Below are positions 20,305 to 29,868 of a DNA stretch of 64,000 nucleotides, in pieces (position 1 is the stretch's first letter; each line of letters starts with the position of its first letter). The DNA is taken from positions 62,001-126,000 of the forward strand of contig NZ_JAEMUX010000016.1 in assembly GCF_016598475.1 (NCBI RefSeq), read 5' to 3'. The position numbers were made by a program, and so were the translations under genes. The stretch comes from Streptomyces adelaidensis. Its GTDB lineage: Bacteria > Actinomycetota > Actinomycetes > Streptomycetales > Streptomycetaceae. A model generated the notes under the pieces. It saw only the letters and a program-made list of their open reading frames with translations, searched no databases and was not told the DNA's origin.

Positions 20305-21425
20305 ACGCGCTCCACCGTCCCGTCGGACACGACATACCGGGCCCCCGCCAGTACGTCCGGCACGTCGTCGTCGACCGCGGCCGTCACCAGCACCTGCTCA
20401 CCCGGCGCGACCAGCCCCGCCAGGCGCTCGCGCCGGGTGGTGTCCAGCTCGGCGAACACGTCGTCGAGGATCAGCACCGGCTCATTGCCCTCGGCCCGCA
20501 GCAGGTCGTACGAGGCGAGCCGCAGCGCCAGGGCGTACGACCAGGACTCGCCGTGGGAGGCGTAGCCCTTGGCCGGCAGCTCACCGAGTTTGAGAACCAA
20601 ATCGTCCCGATGGGGCCCTACAAGGGTGACGCCCCGCTCGATCTCCTGCTTGCGGGCGTCGGCGAGGGCCGCCATCAACTGCTCATACAACTCCTCGCGT
20701 GCGTGGCCGACGACGCCGAGGGAGGAAGGTTTGTATTCCAAACTCACGGCGCCGCCGCCGGGCGCCAGCTGGTCGTAGGCCTTGTCGGCGAGCGGCTGGA
20801 TCGCGGCGATCAGATCCAGCCGCTGGGCCAGCAACTCGGCGCCCACACGCGCGAGGTGCTGGTCCCAGACGTCGAGCGTGGACAGGTCCATGGTGCGACC
20901 GCCGTGCCGACGGGCCAGCGCAGCCGACTTGAGGAGAGTGTTGCGCTGCTTGAGGACCCGCTCGTAGTCCGAACGCACGCCCGCCATGCGCGGGGTCCGC
21001 GTGGTGACCAGCTCGTCGAGGAACCGTCGCCGCTCACCCGGATCGCCCTTGACCAGGGCGAGATCCTCCGGAGCGAACAGCACAGTTCGTACGATGCCAA
21101 GGACGTCACGGGGTCTGACCTGCGAGGATCTGTTGATGCGAGCGCGGTTGGCCTTGCCGGGGTTCAGCTCGAGCTCGACCAGCTGCTGCCGCTCGCCCTG
21201 CCGCACCTGCGCCCGGACGACCGCGCGGTCGGCGCCCATACGGACCAGCGGCGCGTCGGAGGAGACGCGGTGACTGCCGAGGGTCGCGAGATAGCCGACC
21301 GCCTCGACCAGGTTTGTCTTGCCCTGCCCGTTGGGGCCCACGAACGCGGTGACGCCCGGGTCGAGCGGGACCTCGACCCGGGCGTACGAGCGGAAGTCGG
21401 CCAGCGACAGATGCGTGACGTGCAT
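20301..21425 (-). CDS. recF: DNA replication and repair protein RecF
   Basis: A 374-residue SMC-like ATPase acting in recombinational gap repair with RecO and RecR. Walker A GPNGQGKT is at residues 30-37, the signature motif lies in [17 protein letters not shown], and Walker B is [12 protein letters not shown]. Full length, with the usual start [14 protein letters not shown]. It lies 103 bp downstream of gnd and is coupled to the dciA-like gene. Confidence 0.98.
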   Translation of the reverse strand: MHVTHLSLADFRSYARVEVPLDPGVTAFVGPNGQGKTNLVEAVGYLATLGSHRVSSDAPLVRMGADRAVVRAQVRQGERQQLVELELNPGKANRARINRSSQVRPRDVLGIVRTVLFAPEDLALVKGDPGERRRFLDELVTTRTPRMAGVRSDYERVLKQRNTLLKSAALARRHGGRTMDLSTLDVWDQHLARVGAELLAQRLDLIAAIQPLADKAYDQLAPGGGAVSLEYKPSSLGVVGHAREELYEQLMAALADARKQEIERGVTLVGPHRDDLVLKLGELPAKGYASHGESWSYALALRLASYDLLRAEGNEPVLILDDVFAELDTTRRERLAGLVAPGEQVLVTAAVDDDVPDVLAGARYVVSDGTVERV

Positions 21426-21528
21426 GGTCGGGTGCCGACCTCCCCCATGGGTTGTGGACCGCTGTGCGGTCCTGTGGATGACTTCTCGTCAACCGTTGTT
21501 CGTTCTTGCTGTGTGTTATTGCCGCGGG

Positions 21529-22404
21529 CTACTTCTTCTCGACCGCGTGGCCACCGAACTGGTTCCGCAGCGCCGCGATCATCTTCATCTGCGGAGAGTC
21601 CTCTTGGCGCGACGCGAACCGCGCGAAGAGGGAGGCCGTGATCGCGGGCAGCGGCACGGCGTGGTCGATGGCGGCCTCCACGGTCCACCGGCCCTCGCCG
21701 GAGTCCTGTGCGAAGCCCTTCAGCCGGTCCAGGTGCTCGTCCTCGTCGAGGGCGTTCACCGCCAGGTCGAGCAGCCAGGAGCGGATGACTGTGCCCTCCT
21801 GCCAGGAGCGGAAGACCTCGCGGACGTCCGTCACCGAGTCGACCTTCTCCAGGAGTTCCCAGCCTTCGGCGTACGCCTGCATCATCGCGTACTCGATGCC
21901 GTTGTGGACCATCTTCGCGAAGTGCCCGGCGCCGACCTTGCCGGCGTGCACCGCGCCGAGGTCGCCCTCGGGCTTCATCGCGTCGAAGACCGGCTTCACC
22001 CTGGCGACGTTCTCCGCGTCGCCGCCGTACATCAGCGCATAGCCGTTCTCCAGGCCCCAGACGCCACCCGAGACGCCGCAGTCGACGAAGCCGATGCCCT
22101 TGGCCGCCAGCTCCTCGGCATGCTTCTCGTCGTCCGTCCAGCGCGAGTTGCCGCCGTCCACGACGACGTCACCGGGCTGCAGCAATTCGGCCAGCTCGTC
22201 GACGGTCGACTGGGTGGCGGCACCGGCCGGGACCATCACCCAGACGACGCGCGGGCCCTTGAGCTTGCCCACAAGTTCTTCCAGGCTGTGGACATCGGCG
22301 AGATCCGGGTTCCGGTCGTATCCGATGACGGTGTGGCCTGCGCGGCGGATCCGCTCGCGCATGTTGCCGCCCATCTTGCCGAGGCCGACGAGACCGAGCT
22401 CCAT
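21529..22404 (-). CDS. gnd: 6-phosphogluconate dehydrogenase (decarboxylating), short type
   Basis: A 291-residue enzyme that oxidises 6-phosphogluconate to ribulose 5-phosphate and CO2 in the pentose phosphate pathway. The N-terminal Rossmann motif is GLVGLGKMGGNM. Substrate and catalytic motifs are VDGGNSRW, DCGVSGGVWGLENGYALM and GHFAKMVHNGIEYAMM with the catalytic Lys. At under 300 residues it is the short, often NAD-preferring form rather than the ~470-residue form. A gnd gene between dnaN and recF is common in actinobacterial origin regions. Confidence 0.95.
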   Translation of the reverse strand: MELGLVGLGKMGGNMRERIRRAGHTVIGYDRNPDLADVHSLEELVGKLKGPRVVWVMVPAGAATQSTVDELAELLQPGDVVVDGGNSRWTDDEKHAEELAAKGIGFVDCGVSGGVWGLENGYALMYGGDAENVARVKPVFDAMKPEGDLGAVHAGKVGAGHFAKMVHNGIEYAMMQAYAEGWELLEKVDSVTDVREVFRSWQEGTVIRSWLLDLAVNALDEDEHLDRLKGFAQDSGEGRWTVEAAIDHAVPLPAITASLFARFASRQEDSPQMKMIAALRNQFGGHAVEKK

Positions 22405-22537
22405 CAGTTGTTCCTTAGGTTGCGACGTGGCATGAGGGCACCTGCGTACCCACGCACGAGCCTAAACCCGGACTCTCACGCACACCTGTGGGCATACCCG
22501 CTCATACGTACACCCCGACCTGCGGCTTCACACCCAG

Positions 22538-22558
22538 GGCCCGGTGATCCACCGGGCC
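22538..22558 (-). terminator. terminator of dnaN
   Basis: An 8-bp stem GGCCCGGT/ACCGGGCC around GATCC, extendable by a wobble pair, 55 bp after the dnaN stop on the minus strand. Confidence 0.5.
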
Positions 22559-22612
22559 TCACAGCGCTGTGGACGACCGCCGACGGCTCGGGCCGCGGCG
22601 GCGTCCGGCCGG

Positions 22613-23743
22613 TCAGCCGCTGAGCCGCACCGGCATGATCAGGTACTTGTAGGCCTCATCCGCCTCGGCGTCCACGGCCGGCTTGCCGCTGAGCAGCGCG
22701 GGCTTGGTGGACGTCGTGAACGACAGCTGGGCGACCGGGGAGTCGATGGCGCTCAGGCCGTCCAGCAGAAACGTCGGGTTGAAGGCGATCGAGATGTCGT
22801 CGCCCTCCAGGTGGGCGTCGACCCTTTCCACAGCCTGTGCGTCGTCGCTGGAACCGGCCTCCAGGATCAGCACCCCCTGCTCGAAGCTCAGCCGCACCGG
22901 GGTGTTGCGCTCGGCGACCAGGGCCACACGCTTGACGGCCTCCACGAAGGGGGCGGTCTCGATCACGGCCACGCTGTTGAACTCCGTCGGGAACAGCGTG
23001 CGGTACTTCGGGAGGTCGCCTTCGAGGAGACGGGTCGTCGTACGACGGCCGGCGCCCTCGAAACCGATCAGGCCCTCGCCGGAGCCCGAGCCGGAGAGCG
23101 CCAGGATGACGCTGTCGCCGCTCGTGAGGGCCTTGGCGGTGTCCAGGAGCGTCTTGGCGGGCACCAGGGCGACCGCGGACGCCTCGGGGTTCTCCGGCTT
23201 CCACAGGAACTCACGGACCGCGAAGCGGTACCGGTCGGTGGAGGCCAGGGTGACCGTGTCGCCCTCGATCTCGATGCGCACACCGGTGAGGACGGGCAGC
23301 GTGTCGTCGCGCCCGGCGGCGATGGCCACCTGGGCGGCGGCGGAGGCGAAGACCTCGCCGGGGACGGTGCCCGTGGCGTTCGGCATCTGCGGCAGGGACG
23401 GGTACTCCTCCACAGGCAGTGTGTGGAGCGTGAACCTCGAGGAGCCGCAGACCACGATCGCCCGTACACCGTCTGTGGAAATCTCCACCGGGCGGTTGGG
23501 GAGGGCGCGGCAGATGTCTGCGAGGAGCCGACCGGAGACGAGCACCGTGCCCTCCTCGTCGACCTCCGCCTCCACGGACACCCGCGCCGAGACCTCGTAG
23601 TCGAAGCTGGACAGACTCAGCTGGCCTTCCTCGGCCTTCAGAAGGAGGCCGGCGAGGACCGGCGCCGGCGGACGGGCCGGAAGGCTGCGCGCCGCCCAGG
23701 CCACGGCCTCCGCAAGTACGTCGCGTTCCACCCGGATCTTCAC
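22613..23743 (-). CDS. dnaN: DNA polymerase III sliding clamp (beta subunit)
   Basis: A 376-residue clamp that tethers polymerase to DNA as a ring dimer. It starts VKIRVERDVLAEAVAW at a GTG with AGGAGG upstream; the ORF extends 48 codons further, but that part does not resemble a clamp. Three repeated clamp folds are visible, with ILALSGSGSGEGLIGFEG in the middle and the C-terminal YKYLIMPVRLSG that forms the partner-binding pocket. Length matches the S. coelicolor protein. It lies directly downstream of oriC and dnaA. Confidence 0.98.
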   Translation of the reverse strand: MKIRVERDVLAEAVAWAARSLPARPPAPVLAGLLLKAEEGQLSLSSFDYEVSARVSVEAEVDEEGTVLVSGRLLADICRALPNRPVEISTDGVRAIVVCGSSRFTLHTLPVEEYPSLPQMPNATGTVPGEVFASAAAQVAIAAGRDDTLPVLTGVRIEIEGDTVTLASTDRYRFAVREFLWKPENPEASAVALVPAKTLLDTAKALTSGDSVILALSGSGSGEGLIGFEGAGRRTTTRLLEGDLPKYRTLFPTEFNSVAVIETAPFVEAVKRVALVAERNTPVRLSFEQGVLILEAGSSDDAQAVERVDAHLEGDDISIAFNPTFLLDGLSAIDSPVAQLSFTTSTKPALLSGKPAVDAEADEAYKYLIMPVRLSG

Positions 23744-24636
23744 TGTTGCCGCCTCCTGCTGTTGCCGGCGCTTCTCGCCCTGCCTGGCCTTCGTCGTCTG
23801 TCTCGGTGTCGTCGGACCCTGTGACGGGAAGGACACCGGGGAACAGTCTGACGCACACCACTGACACTCGGAGCCTCTCGGGGTCAAGTCGTGACGAGGC
23901 GCGGTCAGGCAGCTCAGAGCGAGTTGTGCACAGGACCCACTTCGAAACGGATTCCCAGCTCTCTCTAGTTGCTAGTAGTAGTAGGGCCTGTGGAAACCGT
24001 GGATAACCCCGTTTCCCCAGCTCAGGCGGCAAATTTTGTCCACCGGGCCTGTGGGTGGAGGCGGTGGACAACCAGGGGTATCTGTGGAGAACAGAAAGTT
24101 CTGCACACACCGTGCACAGCCTCGGGGCACTTGTCCCCAACGGCGTCCCCAGCTTTACCCGCCTTTCCCACAGGCCAACCAGGCAACTTCGTGTGACGCC
24201 TTTCACTCGACATGGTGAGGAGGCGCTTTGGCTTGCCGAACAGTGGACAGGCGTGTGGAGAAGCGGGGGATCGCTGGGGACAACAGGTCCGAGCCTGTGG
24301 GCCGTCGGTGGACAACTGCGTCCACAGGCTGTGGAGCCTCTCTTTGTCCACAGGCTGTGGATATCTTTCGTCCACGGATCCACAGGCAGTTGACCTGGCT
24401 CGATGATCTCTCGTCGCCTCCCCCTGTGGACACGATCTGCATAACTTCCCGGTCCCCAGGGTGTGGACGGAAAAAAGTCCCCCAATCTGTGGAGGGCGGC
24501 CGTAACGCGGCGGGTATTCGAACACTTGGTGACGGCCCGGCGATGGCGGAAGCCGTCGGCAACCAGGCCCACAGACCACGAAGGCGCCCTCGGGAACTCG
24601 TCCCGGGGCGCCCTCAGCGACGTACGACGGCTTCCG
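23744..24636. other. oriC: chromosomal replication origin oriC
   Basis: This 893-bp gene-free stretch lies between dnaA and dnaN and is dense in DnaA boxes related to TTGTCCACA on both strands. Those I can place include 23924-23932, 23989-23997, 23998-24006 (TTATCCACG), 24036-24044, 24063-24071, 24083-24091, 24131-24139, 24164-24172, 24254-24262, 24275-24283, 24307-24315, 24318-24326, 24344-24352 (perfect TTGTCCACA), 24356-24364, 24425-24433, 24462-24470 and 24487-24495. DnaA binds here to open the duplex. No long AT-rich unwinding block is seen, as is usual for Streptomyces origins. Confidence 0.97.
24583..24614 (-). terminator. hairpin downstream of dnaA
   Basis: GGCGCCCTCGGGA pairs with TCCCGGGGCGCC around ACTCG with one bulged base. 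It sits 22 bp after the dnaA stop at the edge of oriC and probably ends the dnaA transcript. Confidence 0.55.
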
Positions 24637-26643
24637 TCAGCCGTTCTTGATGCGGTTGGTCAGCTCCGTCACCTGGTTGTAGATGGAGCGTCGCTCGGCC
24701 ATCAGCGCGCGGATCTTGCGGTCGGCGTGCATGACAGTCGTGTGGTCGCGGTTGCCGAACTGCGCGCCGATCTTGGGCAGCGACAGGTCGGTCAGCTCGC
24801 GGCACAGGTACATGGCGATCTGCCGGGCGGTCACCAGGGCGCGGCCACGTGAGGTGCCGCACAGGTCCTCGACCGTGAGACCGAAGTAGTCGGCCGTCGC
24901 ACCCATGATCGCGGTCGCGGTGATCTCGGGGGACGCGTTCTCGCCTCCCGGGATCAGATCCTTGAGGACGATCTCGGTCAGACCGAGATCGACCGGCTGC
25001 CGGTTCAGCGACGCGAAAGCCGTCACGCGGATCAGCGCGCCCTCCAGCTCGCGGATGTTGCGCGAGATGCGGGACGCGATGAACTCCAGTACCTCCGGCG
25101 GGGCGTTGAGCTGCTCCTGTACCGCCTTCTTGCGGAGGATCGCGATACGCGTCTCCAGCTCGGGCGGCTGGACGTCGGTGATCAGCCCCCACTCGAAACG
25201 GTTCCGCAGCCGGTCCTCCAGGGTCACCAGCTGCTTGGGCGGCCGGTCGCTGGAGAGCACGATCTGCTTGTTCGCGTTGTGGAGCGTATTGAAGGTGTGG
25301 AAGAACTCCTCCTGCGTCGACTCCTTGTCCGCGAGGAACTGGATGTCGTCGACGAGCAGGATGTCCATCTCGCGGTATCGCTTGCGGAAGCTGTCGCCCT
25401 TGCCGTCGCGGATGGAGTTGATGAACTCGTTGGTGAACTCCTCGGAGCTCACGTACCGCACCCGCGTGCCCGGGTAGAGGCTGCGCGCGTAGTGCCCGAT
25501 CGCGTGCAGGAGGTGCGTTTTGCCTAGTCCCGACTCCCCATAGATGAAGAGGGGGTTGTATGCCTTCGCCGGCGCCTCGGCGACCGCTACCGCTGCCGCA
25601 TGCGCGAAGCGGTTCGAGGCGCCGATGACGAACGTGTCGAAGAGGTACTTCGGGTTCAGGCGTGCCGTCGGCTCACCGGGACCTGGCGCCGGCGCGGGCT
25701 TCGCCGCCATCGGTCCGGGCGCGCTGCCGGCCGGGCCGCCCCGGTGTACATGCCCCGAACCCGGCGGCTCGGGGCGCTCACGCCGGTCGGGCCGCTGATA
25801 GTCGGAATCGGCACCCGGCCGGTCGTAGTCGCCGCGAGGCTGGTCGTAGTCGGCGCGCTGCTGGTCGTACGGCGGCCGCTCCATCGACTGCGGGCGGTAG
25901 TCCTGCGACGGCGACGCGTACGGATCGCGGTCCGGGAAACCCAGCCGCTGCTGCTGCCAGCCGTAGTCGTCCTGCGACGGCCGCGGCCACGCGCCCGGCT
26001 CGGGCCGCTGGTATTCGGACGGATAGGCGGGGCGCGCGGTCGGAAGCTGGTCCGTGCGGCCGTTGGGGAGCTGATCCGGGCGCGGGGGCGGCAGCTGGTC
26101 GCCGGGCCCGCCGGTCTGCTGCTCGCCGCGACCCGGACCGCGGTCGTCGGCACGGTGGCGGCCGTAGCCCTCGTAGGGACCGCGGCCCTGGCCGTCGTAC
26201 CCGTTCTGGTTGTCGTACGAATTCTGGTTCTCGTACGCACCGCGCGAGTCGCGCCCCTGACCGTTGTACGCGTCTCTGCCGTCGTAGGCGTCGCGGCTCT
26301 GGCCCGGGGCGGAGGGGAGCTCGGGCTCCTCGAAGCGGGGCTGGACCGGCGGGGGCGGGGGCTCGCCCACCGAACTGTCGACAGTGATCGCGATGCGGAT
26401 CGGACGGCCGCACTCGCGGCTCAGGGTCTCACTGACGATCGGCGCGAGACGGCCTTCGAGTACGCCCTTCGCGAACTCGTTCGGGACCGCGAGAAGAGCC
26501 GTGTCCGCGACCAGCGCGAGCGGCTGACAGCGCTTGATCCAGCGCTCGTCCTTCACCTCGACGCCTTGACCGCGGCCCTCACCCAGGAGCTTTTCCAGTA
26601 CTCGTGGCCACACTGCGGCAAGATCGGCAGGTACGTCAGCCAC
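24637..26643 (-). CDS. dnaA: chromosomal replication initiator protein DnaA
   Basis: A 668-residue initiator. Domain I (about 1-85) mediates DnaA and helicase contacts. Domain II is an unusually long, disordered linker (~86-330) rich in Tyr, Asp, Gln, Arg and Pro with repeats such as [12 protein letters not shown]. The AAA+ domain III has Walker A GESGLGKT at 369-376 and Walker B ILLVDD at 428-433. Domain IV binds DNA boxes through [12 protein letters not shown] (627-638). The long linker is a Streptomyces hallmark. The GTG start reads [12 protein letters not shown]. Two DnaA boxes in the promoter region suggest autoregulation. Confidence 0.99.
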   Translation of the reverse strand: MADVPADLAAVWPRVLEKLLGEGRGQGVEVKDERWIKRCQPLALVADTALLAVPNEFAKGVLEGRLAPIVSETLSRECGRPIRIAITVDSSVGEPPPPPVQPRFEEPELPSAPGQSRDAYDGRDAYNGQGRDSRGAYENQNSYDNQNGYDGQGRGPYEGYGRHRADDRGPGRGEQQTGGPGDQLPPPRPDQLPNGRTDQLPTARPAYPSEYQRPEPGAWPRPSQDDYGWQQQRLGFPDRDPYASPSQDYRPQSMERPPYDQQRADYDQPRGDYDRPGADSDYQRPDRRERPEPPGSGHVHRGGPAGSAPGPMAAKPAPAPGPGEPTARLNPKYLFDTFVIGASNRFAHAAAVAVAEAPAKAYNPLFIYGESGLGKTHLLHAIGHYARSLYPGTRVRYVSSEEFTNEFINSIRDGKGDSFRKRYREMDILLVDDIQFLADKESTQEEFFHTFNTLHNANKQIVLSSDRPPKQLVTLEDRLRNRFEWGLITDVQPPELETRIAILRKKAVQEQLNAPPEVLEFIASRISRNIRELEGALIRVTAFASLNRQPVDLGLTEIVLKDLIPGGENASPEITATAIMGATADYFGLTVEDLCGTSRGRALVTARQIAMYLCRELTDLSLPKIGAQFGNRDHTTVMHADRKIRALMAERRSIYNQVTELTNRIKNG

Positions 26644-26821
26644 AGGGCACGCTCTCTCACAGGTCCCACGAACGTGTGGTTCTGGGACGGGTCGGTTTGA
26701 AACTCGGGTGGTGCGCTCGGAACGAGGTGCTGGTGGGGGAGTCGGGGCCCAGCGGCCTGAGTGAAGAGAACGAATCGGAGTTCAGTCACGGTAGTCACGG
26801 CGGCCGGTACGGTTCAAGTTG

Positions 26822-26842
26822 TTGTCCCCAGGCTGTGGATAG
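26822..26842. promoter_or_regulatory. pair of DnaA boxes upstream of dnaA
   Basis: TTGTCCCCA (26822-26830, plus) and TGTGGATAG (26834-26842, the minus-strand box CTATCCACA) lie 3 bp apart, ~180 bp upstream of the dnaA start. Such a pair in the dnaA promoter is known in Streptomyces and fits autorepression by DnaA. The whole divergent stretch 26644-27059 between dnaA and rpmH has no gene and holds the promoters of both. Confidence 0.7.
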
Positions 26843-27059
26843 TGTCTCCCGGTGACCTCTGGTTTGACCGGATGGCGTAGCCGCGCGTACCGTAACCAGG
26901 TCGAGTTGTCGATGGCTGCTGCCGCCTGCCTCCGATGGGCCAAGATCGCGTCAGGTGATCGGGAAGCGGTGCACTCGGGCGTAACGAGAGCTACTCGTGG
27001 GCGCACGGTGACAGCCAGGACGGCACCCGCCACCACCGATTGATTTCTGGAGCCCCCGA

Positions 27060-27197
27060 GTGAGCAAGCGCACCTTCCAGCCGAACAACCGTCGTCGTGC
27101 CAAGACCCACGGCTTCCGCCTGCGGATGCGTACCCGTGCCGGTCGCGCGATTCTCGCGAACCGCCGTGGCAAGGGTCGCGCAAGCCTGTCCGCCTGA
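27060..27197 (+). CDS. rpmH: 50S ribosomal protein L34
   Basis: A 45-residue, strongly basic ribosomal protein reading [19 protein letters not shown] ... [11 protein letters not shown], the typical L34 sequence. The GTG start at 27060 is preceded by GGAGCCCCCGA. It was found by reading the sequence since it is short. It heads the rpmH-rnpA-yidD-yidC-jag-rsmG cluster, divergent from dnaA. Confidence 0.97.
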   Translation: MSKRTFQPNNRRRAKTHGFRLRMRTRAGRAILANRRGKGRASLSA

Positions 27198-27218
27198 TCC
27201 TGATCAGGTCATGACGTC

Positions 27219-27590
27219 GTGCTGCCTACCGAGCATCGGCTGAGGCGGCGCGAGGACTTCGCGACCGCAGTACGACGAGGGCGCCGGGCCGGCCGCCCGC
27301 TGCTCGTCGTCCATCTTCGTAGCGGTACCACGGACCCGCACGCGCCTGGGGAGAGCGCTCCCCCGACGCGTGCGGGTTTCGTCGTCAGCAAGGCTGTCGG
27401 CGGCTCGGTCGTACGGAACAAGGTGAAGCGCAGGCTTCGCCATCTGATGCGCGATCGAGTCGCTCTGTTGCCCCCCGGTAGCCTGGTAGTCGTACGAGCG
27501 CTGCCCGGCGCGGGCGACGCCGACCACGTACAACTGGCCCAAGACCTGGATGCCGCCATACGGCGGCTGCTGGGAGGGGGCGCACGATGA
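27219..27590 (+). CDS. rnpA: ribonuclease P protein component
   Basis: A 123-residue basic protein that assists the RNase P RNA in cutting tRNA 5' leaders. It shows the early [20 protein letters not shown] segment and the conserved RNR-type motif in [16 protein letters not shown]. The GTG start follows rpmH by 21 bp, and its stop overlaps yidD as ATGA. Confidence 0.95.
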   Translation: MLPTEHRLRRREDFATAVRRGRRAGRPLLVVHLRSGTTDPHAPGESAPPTRAGFVVSKAVGGSVVRNKVKRRLRHLMRDRVALLPPGSLVVVRALPGAGDADHVQLAQDLDAAIRRLLGGGAR

Positions 27591-27940
27591 AGTACCCGCT
27601 GCTGGCGCTGATCAAGCTGTACCAGTGGACGATCAGTCCGCTGCTCGGGCCGGTGTGCAAGTACTACCCGTCGTGCTCCCACTACGGCTTTACGGCCATC
27701 GACCGGCACGGTGCGATCAAGGGAACGGCACTGACCGCCTGGCGCATCCTGCGGTGCAATCCGTGGTCGCTCGGCGGTGTGGACCATGTCCCTCCGCGTA
27801 AGCGGCCACGGTGGCACGAGATGTTGCGTGGCGCCTGGCGTGCACGCAAGGGCGGGACCTCCGCCGCCGAACCGGCCACCGAGGGGCATGTCTCCTCGGG
27901 CCCGGCCGCAGAGACCCCGTCCCATGCCCAAGGAGCATGA
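27587..27940 (+). CDS. yidD: membrane protein insertion efficiency factor YidD
   Basis: A 117-residue YidD. The family core reads [28 protein letters not shown], followed by [33 protein letters not shown] (in two conserved halves), with the conserved Cys. An N-terminal amphipathic helix binds the inner leaflet. The Ala/Glu-rich tail is variable. It overlaps rnpA by four bases and precedes yidC by 3 bp, the classic insertion module. Confidence 0.95.
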   Translation: MKYPLLALIKLYQWTISPLLGPVCKYYPSCSHYGFTAIDRHGAIKGTALTAWRILRCNPWSLGGVDHVPPRKRPRWHEMLRGAWRARKGGTSAAEPATEGHVSSGPAAETPSHAQGA

Positions 27941-27943
27941 TTA

Positions 27944-29221
27944 GTGGACACGATTGCCAGCCTCTTCAGCTTCATCACGACACCTGTCTCCTGGGTCATC
28001 GTCCAGTTCCACAAGGTGTACGGCGCCCTCTTCGGCGACGACACCGGGTGGGCCTGGGGCCTGTCCATCGTGTCCTTGGTGATCCTGATCCGTATCTGCC
28101 TGATCCCGCTCTTCGTGAAGCAGATCAAGGCGACCCGGGCCATGCAGACGCTGCAGCCCGAGATGAAGAAGATCCAGGAGCGCTACAAGAACGACAAGCA
28201 GCGTCAGTCCGAAGAGATGATGAAGCTGTACAAGGAGACGGGCACCAACCCGCTCTCCTCGTGCCTTCCCATCTTGGCGCAGTCACCGTTCTTCTTCGCG
28301 CTGTACCACGTGCTCAACAGCATCGCGAACAACGACACCATCGGTTCCATCAACCAGAGCCTGCTGGACAGCGCGCAGAAGGCGCACATCTTCGGGGCCC
28401 CGCTGGCCGCGAAGTTCACCGACAGCTCCGCCGATATCACCGCACTCGACGCCTCGCTGACCACCGTCCGCATCGTCACCGCGGTCATGATCGTCCTGAT
28501 GTCGGCGTCGCAGTTCTACACGCAGCGCCAGCTGATGACGAAGAACGTCGACACCACAGTGAAGACGCCGTTCATGCAGCAGCAGAAGATGCTGATGTAC
28601 GTCTTCCCCATCATGTTCGCCGTCTTCGGTATCAACTTCCCGGTCGGTGTCCTCGTCTACTGGCTGACCACCAACGTGTGGACCATGGGCCAGCAGATGT
28701 ACGTCATCCACAACAACCCGACCCCGGGTTCCAAGGCTCAGGCCGCGTACCTGGAGCGCCTCTTCAAGCACGTCACACGGCACGGCAAGACCCGCAATCG
28801 CCGTGAGCGCGCCATCGTCAAGGCGATCGTCGTCAAAGGCCGTGACCGTAACGAGCACGAGCGGAAGTTCATCAACGGCCTGAGCAAGGAGAACCTCGCT
28901 GCCCAGGCCGACGGCACCGTGGTCACGAGCGAGGCCTCCGCCGTCGAAACGGCCGAGGACGGTACGCCGACGACCCCCAAGCGCCAGCAGCCCAAGCGTC
29001 AGACCAAGGCCCAGCGCCAGTCCGGTGGTGCGAAGACCACCGACGACGACGAGCCGAAGAACGAGCCCATCTCGCTGAGCAAGACCGACGAGCCGGAGGA
29101 CGCCAAGCCGGCGGCCGCTGCCAAGAAGGCCGCGCCCAAGCCCGGCGCCGGTGGCCGCAGCAAGGCCCAGTCCGGTCAGCGCAAGGGCCAGCAGCGCCCC
29201 AAGTCCCCGTCCAAGAAGTAA
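27944..29221 (+). CDS. yidC: membrane protein insertase YidC/Oxa1
   Basis: A 425-residue insertase that places proteins into the membrane with or without SecYEG. It has a reentrant N-terminal span, then the conserved [24 protein letters not shown] with the key Arg of the hydrophilic groove, a cytoplasmic helical hairpin ([18 protein letters not shown]), and further spans through [24 protein letters not shown]. The last ~120 residues are a hydrophilic Lys/Ala-rich tail, probably contacting ribosomes. It lacks the large periplasmic domain of Gram-negative YidC. The GTG start lies 3 bp after yidD. Confidence 0.97.
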   Translation: MDTIASLFSFITTPVSWVIVQFHKVYGALFGDDTGWAWGLSIVSLVILIRICLIPLFVKQIKATRAMQTLQPEMKKIQERYKNDKQRQSEEMMKLYKETGTNPLSSCLPILAQSPFFFALYHVLNSIANNDTIGSINQSLLDSAQKAHIFGAPLAAKFTDSSADITALDASLTTVRIVTAVMIVLMSASQFYTQRQLMTKNVDTTVKTPFMQQQKMLMYVFPIMFAVFGINFPVGVLVYWLTTNVWTMGQQMYVIHNNPTPGSKAQAAYLERLFKHVTRHGKTRNRRERAIVKAIVVKGRDRNEHERKFINGLSKENLAAQADGTVVTSEASAVETAEDGTPTTPKRQQPKRQTKAQRQSGGAKTTDDDEPKNEPISLSKTDEPEDAKPAAAAKKAAPKPGAGGRSKAQSGQRKGQQRPKSPSKK

Positions 29222-29236
29222 GAAGGAGCCCATCCC

Positions 29237-29752
29237 GTGACGGAAGGCACCACATCCGCCGACGCCTCCGAGGGCGGCGACACCCTCACCCGCCTGGAGC
29301 AGGAGGGTGAGATCGCGGCGGACTACCTCGAAGGTCTGCTGGACATCGTCGATCTCGACGGCGACATCGACATGGACGTCGAGGCCGACCGTGCCTCTGT
29401 CTCGATCATCAGCGACTCCGGTGGCCGTGATCTGAACAAGCTCGTCGGCCGCGAGGGCGAGGTGCTTGAGGCGCTCCAGGAGCTCACGCGTCTGGCCGTG
29501 CACCGTGAGACCGGTGACCGCAGCCGTCTGATGCTGGACATCGCGGGCTACCGCGCCAAGAAGCGCGCCGAGCTCTCGGAGCTGGGCGCCAAGGCCGCGG
29601 CGGAGGCCAAGAGCACCGGCGAGCCCGTGAAGCTCCAGCCGATGACGCCCTTCGAGCGCAAGGTCGTGCACGACGCGGTCAAGTCCGCCGGCCTGCGCAG
29701 CGAATCCGAGGGCGAGGAGCCGCAGCGCTTCGTCGTCGTGCTTCCCGCCTGA
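29237..29752 (+). CDS. jag: Jag/KhpB-type R3H RNA-binding protein
   Basis: A 171-residue protein with a KH-type segment (residues ~25-85, including GREGEVLEALQELTRLAVH) and a C-terminal R3H domain (MTPFERKVVHDAV ... EPQRFVVVLPA). It binds single-stranded RNA. In other bacteria KhpB/Jag works with KhpA to regulate division and cell-wall genes. It lies 15 bp after yidC. Confidence 0.93.
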   Translation: MTEGTTSADASEGGDTLTRLEQEGEIAADYLEGLLDIVDLDGDIDMDVEADRASVSIISDSGGRDLNKLVGREGEVLEALQELTRLAVHRETGDRSRLMLDIAGYRAKKRAELSELGAKAAAEAKSTGEPVKLQPMTPFERKVVHDAVKSAGLRSESEGEEPQRFVVVLPA

Positions 29753-29771
29753 TTCGGTACGTACGTTCCTC

Positions 29772-29800
29772 CGGCCCCGTCTGTTGCGCAGGCGGGGCCG
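29772..29800 (+). terminator. terminator after jag
   Basis: A stem of about 12 bp (29772-29783 with 29789-29800, one G-U) around TTGCG, followed by AACTTTGTC, 19 bp after the jag stop. Confidence 0.75.
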
Positions 29801-29868
29801 AACTTTGTCAGCCTGTTGTTCTGGTGTCAGCGCCCAGTGCGCTTTTGCGGTACGGAAGGACGGTCCCC

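Noticed and set aside
23900..24500. Short repeated TCCACA/TGTGGA units that might suggest a CRISPR array
   Set aside because: Spacing and orientation are irregular, the units are DnaA boxes, and no cas genes are present.
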